This document shows positions 6,393 to 13,553 of a stretch of 13,553 bases of DNA, piece after piece (the stretch's first letter is position 1; each line of letters starts with the position of its first letter). The notes under the pieces are model-generated. The model was not told the DNA's origin. It saw nothing but the letters and a program-made list of their open reading frames with translations, and did not search any database. Source of the DNA: Propionibacteriaceae bacterium (GTDB lineage Bacteria; Actinomycetota; Actinomycetes; Propionibacteriales; Propionibacteriaceae); assembly GCA_031265725.1 (NCBI GenBank), contig JAISCH010000016.1:1-13553 (forward strand), written 5' to 3'. A program made the translations under genes and the position numbers.

Positions 6393-9300
6393 TCAGGCCG
6401 CCCGGTCCGCAGCCTTCTTCCGCCGCCTGGTGGCCAGCACCAGTAGGAAGCCGCCAGCCAGCAGGCTGAGCGCTATCGCCAGCCTCTCGCCCACACCGTC
6501 CGCGCCGGTCAACGGCAACGGCGGTGTGCAGTAGACCGTGTACTCGGCCTGATACGAGCCAGACATTGGACCGCTCAGCGTGATGACATACCCACTTTGC
6601 GGCGAGGTCGGCGGAATCTCCCAGCGGAAGACCACCGTGCCGTCCGCGTCAGCAATCTGAGTGCTCACCGCCAACTCGTCGGAGGGCGCGATGGTCACTT
6701 CCTCGCCGGGCTGGAAGTTGATCCCAGTGACGATCTGCTCCTCGCCGTTGCACAGGCTCGGCAAGGCGACAGTCACCTCCGGGACGCCGATCCGCCACGG
6801 CTTAGTGGTCTGGTTGCCAGCCGAGTCCTGCTCGATGATCGTCACCAAGTCCCCGACCTCTTGGGCTGGCGTCAACGCGCACTCCCAGGTCAGGCCGGGG
6901 TTGACCACCGTCTCGCAGATGACGGTGCCGCTCTCGTCCTTGACGATGATCTTGTCGCCGACCTCGTCACCGACGCCGGTCAAGGTCTCGCCCTCGCTCG
7001 GTGCGGGACCAAGCACCTGCGGAGGCGTGGCATCGACCACGACCGTGCGCTCATCGGACACATTGCCCGCCTGATCGACGATCACCACGACCACTTCGGC
7101 ACCGTCCGGCAGCGCCGGGACAATCGGGCAGTCGAAGGTGCCATCCACGCGCACCGGGCACCTGTTGACCTCCGCGTCCGTCACCGGATCCATGACGACG
7201 ACCTCCAGCTCGCCGTTCTGCGCGTCAGCCTCGTCACTCGGGTCCACCGCACCGGCCACATGCTGACCGTTCGAGGGATTAGTCGTCGGCTCGCTCGGCG
7301 CGGTGGAGTCGGTGAACACCAACCCGACCAGGCCCGGCGTCCCGGCCGGAGCCGGTATCCCGTCCGCAATGGTGATGTCTTGGCCGTTGACTCTGGCTTT
7401 GACCTCATAGCTGCCCTCGACGCCGCGATAGCTGGCGCGCGCCGTGCCCGCATTCGGGGCTTGCACCGCAGTGTCGTAATCCGGCATCACCGTCTCCGCC
7501 TGGAACCAACCGGGGCCGTTGACTCTCGCTGCGCCAGTCCCGGCCCAAGTGTTCTCTGCTACCCAGAAGTCCACCAGGCAGGGCACCTGGACGGCACCCG
7601 ACCAGCAAGACGCGATATTGCCGAACTCGTCGCGCACTGAAGCCACCACTGTCAGGCCATTGGCGTCGTCAGCCCGGATCGGCCCTGGCGGGCTGGTCAA
7701 CTCGCTGGTGACCGACGACGGCTCACCGCCGACGAACCTGGTCGGCAACGTCACGGCTGAACCGTGCGGCTGGGTCGCAATCCGTGACCCGCCCAGGCTC
7801 GCCCCGACGTTGTGCGTCCCGGCCACGGTCGTCACGATCTCCAATGCCACCGTGCCATCGACCCCGCTGATATACGAACCCGGTGGGCAGACGCCGGGCT
7901 GCGTCGCTGGCCCGTTCTTCACCGTCATATTGGCAGGCAGCACCGGAGTCACGCACTCGCCGGCCACCGGCTTCAGCGAAGCTCCGGTCTCGCCGTTCAT
8001 CACCGTCACCGTCAACGTGTACGAGTCGACGTTGTTCGCGCGCACCACCGCAGCAGCGGCATCCGTCCGCTCCACTTCAAACCATGACGCCGCAGCGCTG
8101 GCGACACCCGCGTCGAAGGTCACCGGACCCTCGCCAGCTTGGATGGTCCCCGCCGCGCCACCGTCGATGGTGCCGGTCACCGGGAAAGTCCCCTCATGGT
8201 CGGAGACGATCGCCACATAGGCCAGCCCCGGCGTGTAGACGCCGTTTACTTCACAGCGTGCCGGAACCGGATCCAAGTCGTAATCACAGGTCGTCACTGT
8301 CACCGTCTTCGCCGTGGGCGGTGTCGAACCGCCGACGAAGACCGGGGTGCCCGCCGTGTCTGGTTGGGTGGTTGGCAGCGTGAACGTGACATCCACCCCG
8401 CCGATCCCCTGAGACTCGGAGTCCCGCACCACCACGCGCGCCCAAGACTGGTCCGTCATATTGTTCAGCACTGCCGGAGTCCAGGTCTCGAACACCAGCT
8501 TCGACGGGTCAATCGGCCCGGGGCTGAACCGCGCGCCCCGCTCATGCTGCGGGGCCACCACAACGCCGCCCTCGATCCGCTGGCCGATGGCGCGCCAGTC
8601 GGTCGGCCCGTTCGCACCGAGCGCCAGCGCCTTCACCCACACCCAACCGGCCTGGTGGTTCCCCTCGGCGTCCAGCAGTGAGCCGAAGTCGTGGGTCGCC
8701 ACGCCGTTCGCGTCCGAAGTCACGTCCGTGACCACCGTCTGATACGCCTCGGTCGGGCCAGCGGCGGTCCCGCGCGCCAACTGGAACGTCACCTGGGTCG
8801 ATGCCACCGGGTTGCTGTTCGCGTCCCGCAACACCACCTGAGCTTGGTGCTTGTCCTGGCCGCCCACCAACTTGGTGTCGCCAGCCGTCGTTATCGACAG
8901 CGCCGAGTTGCCCTCGTCCAAGGCGTCGCTCACGAACGTCACCCGGACCCGGCCCTGGTCATCCACCTGGGTCGAATTCGCCGCGTCCCCGTTCCGGACC
9001 AGGTTGATCTGCGCCTCCGGGTTGCCCTTGATCCCGGCCGTCACCGTGTAGACACCCTTGAGCGTCGTAGTCACCCCGATCTGGGCGACGCCCATGGCGA
9101 CCGGAACCTCGATGGTCGCTCCCGGGCCTCCCACTACAGTCAGGCCGCCCGCCGTCGCCGTCAAGCCGGACGGGACGTGGAAGACCACTGTGCCAGCCTC
9201 GGCCACATTCTGATTCGCGTCCCGCAACTGCGCCCGCACGACTGCCTGGCTCGTGCCGTTGGCCAATGCCGGGCTGGGCTGCACCAGCCAGGAGGCCGAC

Positions 9301-12300
9301 GGGTCCGGAACATCGCCGCTGAACCGCAACGTCACCGGGTCACCGATCCGCGCCCACGCGCCTAAGACCCAGACCTCGACCCACGCGGTGTAAGTGCTGC
9401 GGACAGTGCTAGTAGCCCTCCAGGTGAAATGGCCCCACACTGGTGCCAGCGGCGTCCCGGTCGAGACCGTGCCGACCCCAGGGAGCACTGTCAGGCCGGT
9501 GGCGTCGCCCACCGGGGCGAGCCGCACCGTCGCGCCGTCCACCAAGATTCCGGCCGAAGACCGCACCGTTACATCGACCGTGTATTGGTCGGAACCGTTG
9601 GCCGACACCGACACCTCCCCCTGCGGGTCGTCGGCAGAGTCGGTGCTCGGAGTCACCGTCCGTCCGGACCGGCTTGGGTCCGGCTCGCCCGCCCCGAACT
9701 GCAACTGCTTCGGGGAGGCCGAGACCTCCAACTGACCGGCCGCGTCCAGGTAGGCGTGTACGTCGAACGTCCCCGGCTCCTTGGACGTTACGGTGATCTG
9801 CGCCTTCCCCGGCGCGTCACACCAAGCTGGCTTCGTCGCCGAGCTGAAGTCGCAGGTCACCGCCGTGGCCGCGCTCGCAGTCGGCCCCTCCACAGCCGTC
9901 GAGCCCTCCGCGACCGTGAAGTACACCGTCTGGCCGCTGACTGGGTTGTTGTTGGCGTCCCGCACGATCACCCAGGCCCGGTTCGAGGCGGCACCGTCTG
10001 CCTGCACATTCTCAGTGGACACGTCCAACTGGCTCCTGGCGGCCACCGCCGGGCCGGGGACGAAGGTAAGCTCCTGATCCGCGACTGGGATGTTCGAGCC
10101 AACGATCTGCGCGTTGACCCGGTACTTCTTCGCCACCAGCGTGGTGAACGCCACCGTTACCCGTCCATTGCTGTCGGTGCGGTTGTCCCCGGTAACCACC
10201 AGGCCGTCCGGAACGTCGAACGTCACCTGGAAACCGGCTGCTGCGGGCACATTGCTGGTGGTGCGCACAGTGACGACGCCGCTGAACGACTGCACGCCGT
10301 CAGCCACCCTGGTGCTCGACGCCGGATCGGGCGTGATCTCGAAGGTGGAGCAGGACGCGCACAGGTCGGTGTCCTCGAATAGGAAAGTCGCTGAGCCGGT
10401 GGCCGGGCCGGTCACATCGCTGCCCAGGAAGGTGCTGACGGTGGTGGTCTCGGAGGCCGACGAAGCGACGCGCGCCTCAGCCACTCCCGACGGCCCGGTC
10501 TGCAAGGTGAGCGACTTGCAGTCGGAGGCATCGCCAGAGTCGCACGGGTTCGTGTCGCCCACGCCGATGAAGTGCGCCGCCTTGGCCGGGTCCAGCGCGA
10601 AATGCACCGGAGTGTTCGGCACCAAGTTGCCGTTCGCGTCAGACACGGTGACTGCCGCCGAATGGCTCTGCGCGTAGGTGTCGGTGTAGAGGCGTGGGCC
10701 AGTGCTCGCGGCCAATGTGCCACTGGCGGCCGGACCAGCGACGAACTGGGCATCCTGCGTCCGCACCGACCCGAGCGGCACAGTGGCGACCTGGTCGTCG
10801 CCCACCCAGACGGACACCTCGTACACGCCGGAGGTCGTGGTCCTGATCTGATAGACCGCGACACCTGGGTCGGTGGTCCCGGTCACGCCCGTGGTCACTC
10901 CAGCGGAGCCCATCAGCGCGCCCCCGAGCTTCCACTCGATCCGGAGGTCTTGGATGTTGGCGACAGCGCCCGCCGCGTCACGTCCGTTGATGATGACGGT
11001 CCACGAGTCCAAGCCGTCCGCGATGACCTCGCTGGCCGTCGCGTTCACCGGGCTCTTAGCGATGCCCCACGACGAGTGGGCGGCGTCAATCGTCACGTCG
11101 CTGAACTTGGCCTTGTGCTCGTCCGCTGTCCCCGCCGAGTTCTGTCCGCCGAAGCTGCCGACCACCATGTACTGACCTGGGGTGAAGGACCGCGCCTCGA
11201 CCGTGCAGCGGCCGTCCGCGCCGGTGGTGCCACCGGTGCCGGTGCCGATCCCGACTGCCGGGTTGCTGCGGCTGCTCTCCGGCCCGAACCACACCGTCTG
11301 GGTGCCCGCAGGCGACAGTTGGAAGCCGCAGTCGGCGGCGGCATGACCGGCGATCACGTTGCCGAAGGCGTCCTGCACCACCAGATAGGCCGGCACTGCG
11401 GCCACGCCGTTAGCCTGCCTGGTGCCGCCCACCACCAAGGACCCGGCGGTCCGCGCCGGATCGGCCGGTCCGGGGACCAAGTGGGCCAAGTCGTTCGCGC
11501 CCGCCTGCTTGGCCAGGGTCTGCGTGCTGGAATAGGTCACTGTGATCAGATGCGCGCCAGCCTTGGTGCCACGGAATGCGGCCGTGTAGACCCCTTCCAC
11601 GGTGTCATAGGTGAAAGCGCCGACCGTGATGGCCACCCCTTGCGGCCCGTGCCCGATGAGCGACCCGCCTTTGCTGGTGATCAGATAGCCGTTCTCATCG
11701 ACCAGTCTCACCTTGACTGTGCCGGTGGCGACGCCGTCAGCCACCACATCGCCGGGAGACACGTTGAACCAGGAATTCGCGAAGTCGACCGGAACATCTT
11801 CCACCCAGGTAACGGTCTTCGGGCTGCCGGTGGCCGGCGTCCAAACACTGCCTTCGGCCAATTCCGCAGTGACGACGCAACTACCCAACGCGCCGGAGAG
11901 CAGCGACGTGCCCGCGACCCCGAAACTAGCCAGCGCCGGATTGGACCCGGACGGCACCGTCACCGTCTTAGTCCCGTTGGCGAACGTGGCCGGGCAGGTC
12001 AATCCGGCCGGGTCGCTCAAGACGAACCGGACACTCGCATCTGCCACCAGGTTGCGCTGAGCAGCGTCCCATACCCGGACTGCCGGGCTGTAGCTGAAGC
12101 CGACCGAGTGGTCGACCGGCACCCCGGCCGGGTCGAATTCGGGGTTGCTCTGCCCCACGCCGTTCAGGATGAATTCTGAGCCGATGGCGGACGGCGGCGG
12201 CACCACGAAGGTCACCACCACATAGTCCAGCCGCGCCGACTGCGGCTCCAGCGGCAACGTCTTCACGGCGAACGAGTCCGCTGGGTCGTCAGCGGTGTAG

Positions 12301-13553
12301 TCCACCTTGATTTGCTTCGCGCCAGCCGTCTCGGCATAGACGACGAGAGTGTAGACGCCGCTCGCGCACTGGCCGTTCTGGTCCAGCGCCTCCTTGCAGG
12401 AGAACACGCCCTTCTGGTCCGCGTCCTTGGTCGCATAACGCACGCCGTTGCTGCCATCAACCGGCGAGACAGCCTTTAGCCGCGTCGCCCCGTCTTTGTA
12501 GGCGCGGTCCGCGACATCCCGCAGGGTGACCTCTACGGTCTGCTTGCCCCACGCTCCGGACGCTACGCCGGGAGCCAGATAGTCGGCCCGCTGATTCGCG
12601 TCTGCGCTGGCCGTCATGTATGACTTGTTGTCCACCGGATCGTCCGCGAACCAAAGCTGCACCGGATCGCTAGCGGACACCCCGCCGTCTTTCTTAGCGA
12701 TATACGTGTCGCCGATCTTCGCCTTCAGGTTGTACCCGCCAGCCGCCAAGCCCCAGACCCTAAGCGGTGATTCGCAGTCGCCAGTGTCACTGAGATAGCA
12801 GTCGAAGCTCTGCCCGGCACTCGTCCAAGTGGTCCCGCCGTCCGGGGACGACTCAATCCGTGCCCCGTCCGCTGGCGCACCAGGCTGGGGCGTCAATTCC
12901 AAGGTCACTTTCTCGCCCTCGGCGGCCAATGTGACCTCCGCGCCACTCGCGTCCCGCACAGTCCCGGTGACATTCAACTGCACCGCCGAAGCGCCTTCCC
13001 GCGCCCGCAGCGGTGTCGTCTCGTTGTCTGATGGGGTGGCCGTCACCCAGGCGGTGCCCGTATCGCCCCGAGGGACGTAGGTCAGCCGGCAGACGAATCC
13101 GGGCGGAAGTCCACCCGAGGGCGGGCTAACCGTCAGTGTCCGGCCTTGGGAGTCGACCGCAGTCGGCAGGCGGTCACCCGTGTTGTCCGGGCTGCCCGCG
13201 CTGTCCCAACAATACGTGCCGGTGGAGGAGCGGTCGGACAGTTTCCACCCGCCCAGGTCAGTCGCGGTGGCCGCGCCCACCTGGTCCGTCGTCACTACGA
13301 CGGGCTGGCTGCGATCCGCGACCGCGTGCGCAACGACAGCCGCGACAAAGCCCTTCGCATCGTCGGTCAGGATGGCCGCAGCGGTCTGCGAGGGTGCAGC
13401 AGCAGACACATTGCTCAGGCTCAGGCCCACGTTCGCCGGGACGTTCCCCAGCGTGCGCGCCTGCAGGCGTGCCACCGAGGCCGCCACGCCGAGCTGGTAG
13501 TCCTCGACCTCGCCGTACTGCTGGACGGTGGCACCCGCCACCGGACGGGAGGT
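6393..13553 (-). CDS. Giant LPxTG-anchored surface protein with tandem invasin-like Ig modules (5' end outside window)
   Basis: The last 2386 residues of a wall-anchored surface protein; the frame is still open at 13553, so the true start lies beyond the window. Residue numbers here count from the GTG at 13541. In order: a GEVEDY motif (10-15); a beta-rich domain (about 60-180); about 15 modules of roughly 105-150 residues (183-2076), recognisable by D-x-x-G-N turns such as VRDANNNPVSG and VSDANGNLVPN followed by strands like V-x-F, as in Big_1/invasin repeats; two Ig-like domains with DQAGN and DSAGN turns (2076-2255); a further beta domain bounded by Cys2264 and Cys2338; then LPLTG (2342-2346), a membrane helix and a basic tail. 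It is probably a sortase-attached, rod-like adhesin or wall spacer; the ligand is unknown. No sortase gene is in the window. Its 28 cysteines fall in 14 local pairs, suggesting intradomain disulfides. The class is sure; the role is inferred. Confidence 0.9.
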   Translation of the reverse strand, partial: TSRPVAGATVQQYGEVEDYQLGVAASVARLQARTLGNVPANVGLSLSNVSAAAPSQTAAAILTDDAKGFVAAVVAHAVADRSQPVVVTTDQVGAATATDLGGWKLSDRSSTGTYCWDSAGSPDNTGDRLPTAVDSQGRTLTVSPPSGGLPPGFVCRLTYVPRGDTGTAWVTATPSDNETTPLRAREGASAVQLNVTGTVRDASGAEVTLAAEGEKVTLELTPQPGAPADGARIESSPDGGTTWTSAGQSFDCYLSDTGDCESPLRVWGLAAGGYNLKAKIGDTYIAKKDGGVSASDPVQLWFADDPVDNKSYMTASADANQRADYLAPGVASGAWGKQTVEVTLRDVADRAYKDGATRLKAVSPVDGSNGVRYATKDADQKGVFSCKEALDQNGQCASGVYTLVVYAETAGAKQIKVDYTADDPADSFAVKTLPLEPQSARLDYVVVTFVVPPPSAIGSEFILNGVGQSNPEFDPAGVPVDHSVGFSYSPAVRVWDAAQRNLVADASVRFVLSDPAGLTCPATFANGTKTVTVPSGSNPALASFGVAGTSLLSGALGSCVVTAELAEGSVWTPATGSPKTVTWVEDVPVDFANSWFNVSPGDVVADGVATGTVKVRLVDENGYLITSKGGSLIGHGPQGVAITVGAFTYDTVEGVYTAAFRGTKAGAHLITVTYSSTQTLAKQAGANDLAHLVPGPADPARTAGSLVVGGTRQANGVAAVPAYLVVQDAFGNVIAGHAAADCGFQLSPAGTQTVWFGPESSRSNPAVGIGTGTGGTTGADGRCTVEARSFTPGQYMVVGSFGGQNSAGTADEHKAKFSDVTIDAAHSSWGIAKSPVNATASEVIADGLDSWTVIINGRDAAGAVANIQDLRIEWKLGGALMGSAGVTTGVTGTTDPGVAVYQIRTTTSGVYEVSVWVGDDQVATVPLGSVRTQDAQFVAGPAASGTLAASTGPRLYTDTYAQSHSAAVTVSDANGNLVPNTPVHFALDPAKAAHFIGVGDTNPCDSGDASDCKSLTLQTGPSGVAEARVASSASETTTVSTFLGSDVTGPATGSATFLFEDTDLCASCSTFEITPDPASSTRVADGVQSFSGVVTVRTTSNVPAAAGFQVTFDVPDGLVVTGDNRTDSNGRVTVAFTTLVAKKYRVNAQIVGSNIPVADQELTFVPGPAVAARSQLDVSTENVQADGAASNRAWVIVRDANNNPVSGQTVYFTVAEGSTAVEGPTASAATAVTCDFSSATKPAWCDAPGKAQITVTSKEPGTFDVHAYLDAAGQLEVSASPKQLQFGAGEPDPSRSGRTVTPSTDSADDPQGEVSVSANGSDQYTVDVTVRSSAGILVDGATVRLAPVGDATGLTVLPGVGTVSTGTPLAPVWGHFTWRATSTVRSTYTAWVEVWVLGAWARIGDPVTLRFSGDVPDPSASWLVQPSPALANGTSQAVVRAQLRDANQNVAEAGTVVFHVPSGLTATAGGLTVVGGPGATIEVPVAMGVAQIGVTTTLKGVYTVTAGIKGNPEAQINLVRNGDAANSTQVDDQGRVRVTFVSDALDEGNSALSITTAGDTKLVGGQDKHQAQVVLRDANSNPVASTQVTFQLARGTAAGPTEAYQTVVTDVTSDANGVATHDFGSLLDAEGNHQAGWVWVKALALGANGPTDWRAIGQRIEGGVVVAPQHERGARFSPGPIDPSKLVFETWTPAVLNNMTDQSWARVVVRDSESQGIGGVDVTFTLPTTQPDTAGTPVFVGGSTPPTAKTVTVTTCDYDLDPVPARCEVNGVYTPGLAYVAIVSDHEGTFPVTGTIDGGAAGTIQAGEGPVTFDAGVASAAASWFEVERTDAAAAVVRANNVDSYTLTVTVMNGETGASLKPVAGECVTPVLPANMTVKNGPATQPGVCPPGSYISGVDGTVALEIVTTVAGTHNVGASLGGSRIATQPHGSAVTLPTRFVGGEPSSVTSELTSPPGPIRADDANGLTVVASVRDEFGNIASCWSGAVQVPCLVDFWVAENTWAGTGAARVNGPGWFQAETVMPDYDTAVQAPNAGTARASYRGVEGSYEVKARVNGQDITIADGIPAPAGTPGLVGLVFTDSTAPSEPTTNPSNGQHVAGAVDPSDEADAQNGELEVVVMDPVTDAEVNRCPVRVDGTFDCPIVPALPDGAEVVVVIVDQAGNVSDERTVVVDATPPQVLGPAPSEGETLTGVGDEVGDKIIVKDESGTVICETVVNPGLTWECALTPAQEVGDLVTIIEQDSAGNQTTKPWRIGVPEVTVALPSLCNGEEQIVTGINFQPGEEVTIAPSDELAVSTQIADADGTVVFRWEIPPTSPQSGYVITLSGPMSGSYQAEYTVYCTPPLPLTGADGVGERLAIALSLLAGGFLLVLATRRRKKAADRAA
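6429..6518 (-). other. Cell-wall sorting signal (LPLTG, membrane helix, basic tail)
   Basis: LPLTG is encoded at 6518-6504. After seven residues comes an 18-residue hydrophobic segment (6482-6429, LAIALSLLAGGFLLVLAT), and RRRKK follows. This is the standard tripartite sortase substrate signal, and cleavage would be between Thr and Gly. Confidence 0.92.
7316..12995 (-). repeat. About 15 tandem Ig-like modules within the giant protein
   Basis: The protein repeats a unit of about 105-150 residues. Module centres (residues from the GTG at 13541) are near 197, 342, 491, 615, 724, 854, 968, 1093, 1194, 1328, 1441, 1572, 1706, 1848 and 1971. Many begin with ADG or NG, carry D-x-x-G-N, end with G-x-Y-x-V or G-T-F-x-V, and are joined by a linker beginning with an aromatic residue, such as FVPGPA, FSPGPIDPS, FSGDVPDPS or FVAGPA. 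The modules are diverged in sequence, not recent copies. Confidence 0.75.
13497..13514 (-). other. GEVEDY motif at the window edge
   Basis: GEVEDY is encoded at 13514-13497. It is the terminal signature of GEVED-type domains, common in bacterial surface adhesins. The body of that domain would lie upstream of 13553, which supports a gene that continues outside the window. Confidence 0.7.

Noticed and set aside
10572..12179. A 535-codon plus-strand open frame inside the giant surface gene
   Set aside because: Its product is rich in Arg, His and Gly with no domain, as expected from antisense reading of the Ig modules. The same applies to the 347-codon frame at 6597-7640 and the 317-codon frame at 9429-10382.
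7316..12995. Recent DNA-level tandem duplication of the Ig modules
   Set aside because: The modules share protein patterns, and short shared stretches such as GCGTCCCGCA come from the common RDAN/RDA residues, but I saw no long identical DNA segments.
13539..13541. GTG at 13541 as the start of the giant surface protein
   Set aside because: The frame continues upstream to the window end, no signal peptide follows this codon, and GEVEDY nearby implies an interrupted domain.

Overview
This is GC-rich, gene-dense DNA from a Gram-positive actinobacterium. Three things point that way: a RipC-like NlpC/P60 hydrolase diverging from a DnaQ/UvrC-like fusion gene (the arrangement I know from Mycobacterium as Rv2190c/Rv2191), a Gram-positive lipoprotein, and an LPxTG wall-anchored giant protein. 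The stand-alone AsnC ligand-domain gene after the exonuclease and the style of the surface protein make a Propionibacteriaceae-like host plausible, but that is inference.

Layout. Positions 1-1760 hold a hipBA toxin-antitoxin operon on the minus strand. hipB (GTG start, 1666) overlaps hipA by 8 bp. A repeat-rich candidate promoter/operator (about 1697-1758) lies upstream, and a candidate terminator hairpin (66-100) lies just after hipA. Positions 1805-3941 hold a second minus-strand operon: a secreted NlpC/P60 peptidoglycan hydrolase with a long coiled coil, then a lipoprotein with a gluzincin-type zinc protease motif. A divergent intergenic region (3942-4167) separates it from a plus-strand pair: a DEDD exonuclease/GIY-YIG fusion (4168-5994) and a 92-residue stand-alone RAM-domain protein (6014-6292). 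The second half of the window (6393-13553) is the C-terminal 2386 residues of a giant minus-strand surface protein whose 5' end lies outside the window. It has a GEVEDY motif, about 15 invasin-like Ig modules, two further Ig-like domains and an LPLTG sorting signal.

Functional themes. Cell-envelope work is represented by the NlpC/P60 enzyme, the lipoprotein protease and the wall-anchored protein. DNA processing is represented by the exonuclease/UvrC-like fusion, and stress or stabilisation by hipBA. I see no CRISPR array, rRNA, tRNA, transposase, integrase or sortase gene.

No wholly new multi-gene system is evident. The most unusual small-scale items are: (i) a second, diverged copy of a piece of the exonuclease/UvrC-like gene between the convergent genes, overlapping what looks like the terminator of the giant gene; (ii) a perfect 10-bp tandem duplication that carries both the stop of one gene and the ribosome binding site of the next; (iii) 28 cysteines in the giant protein that fall into 14 closely spaced pairs; and (iv) three TGCGCAA repeats over the hipBA promoter.
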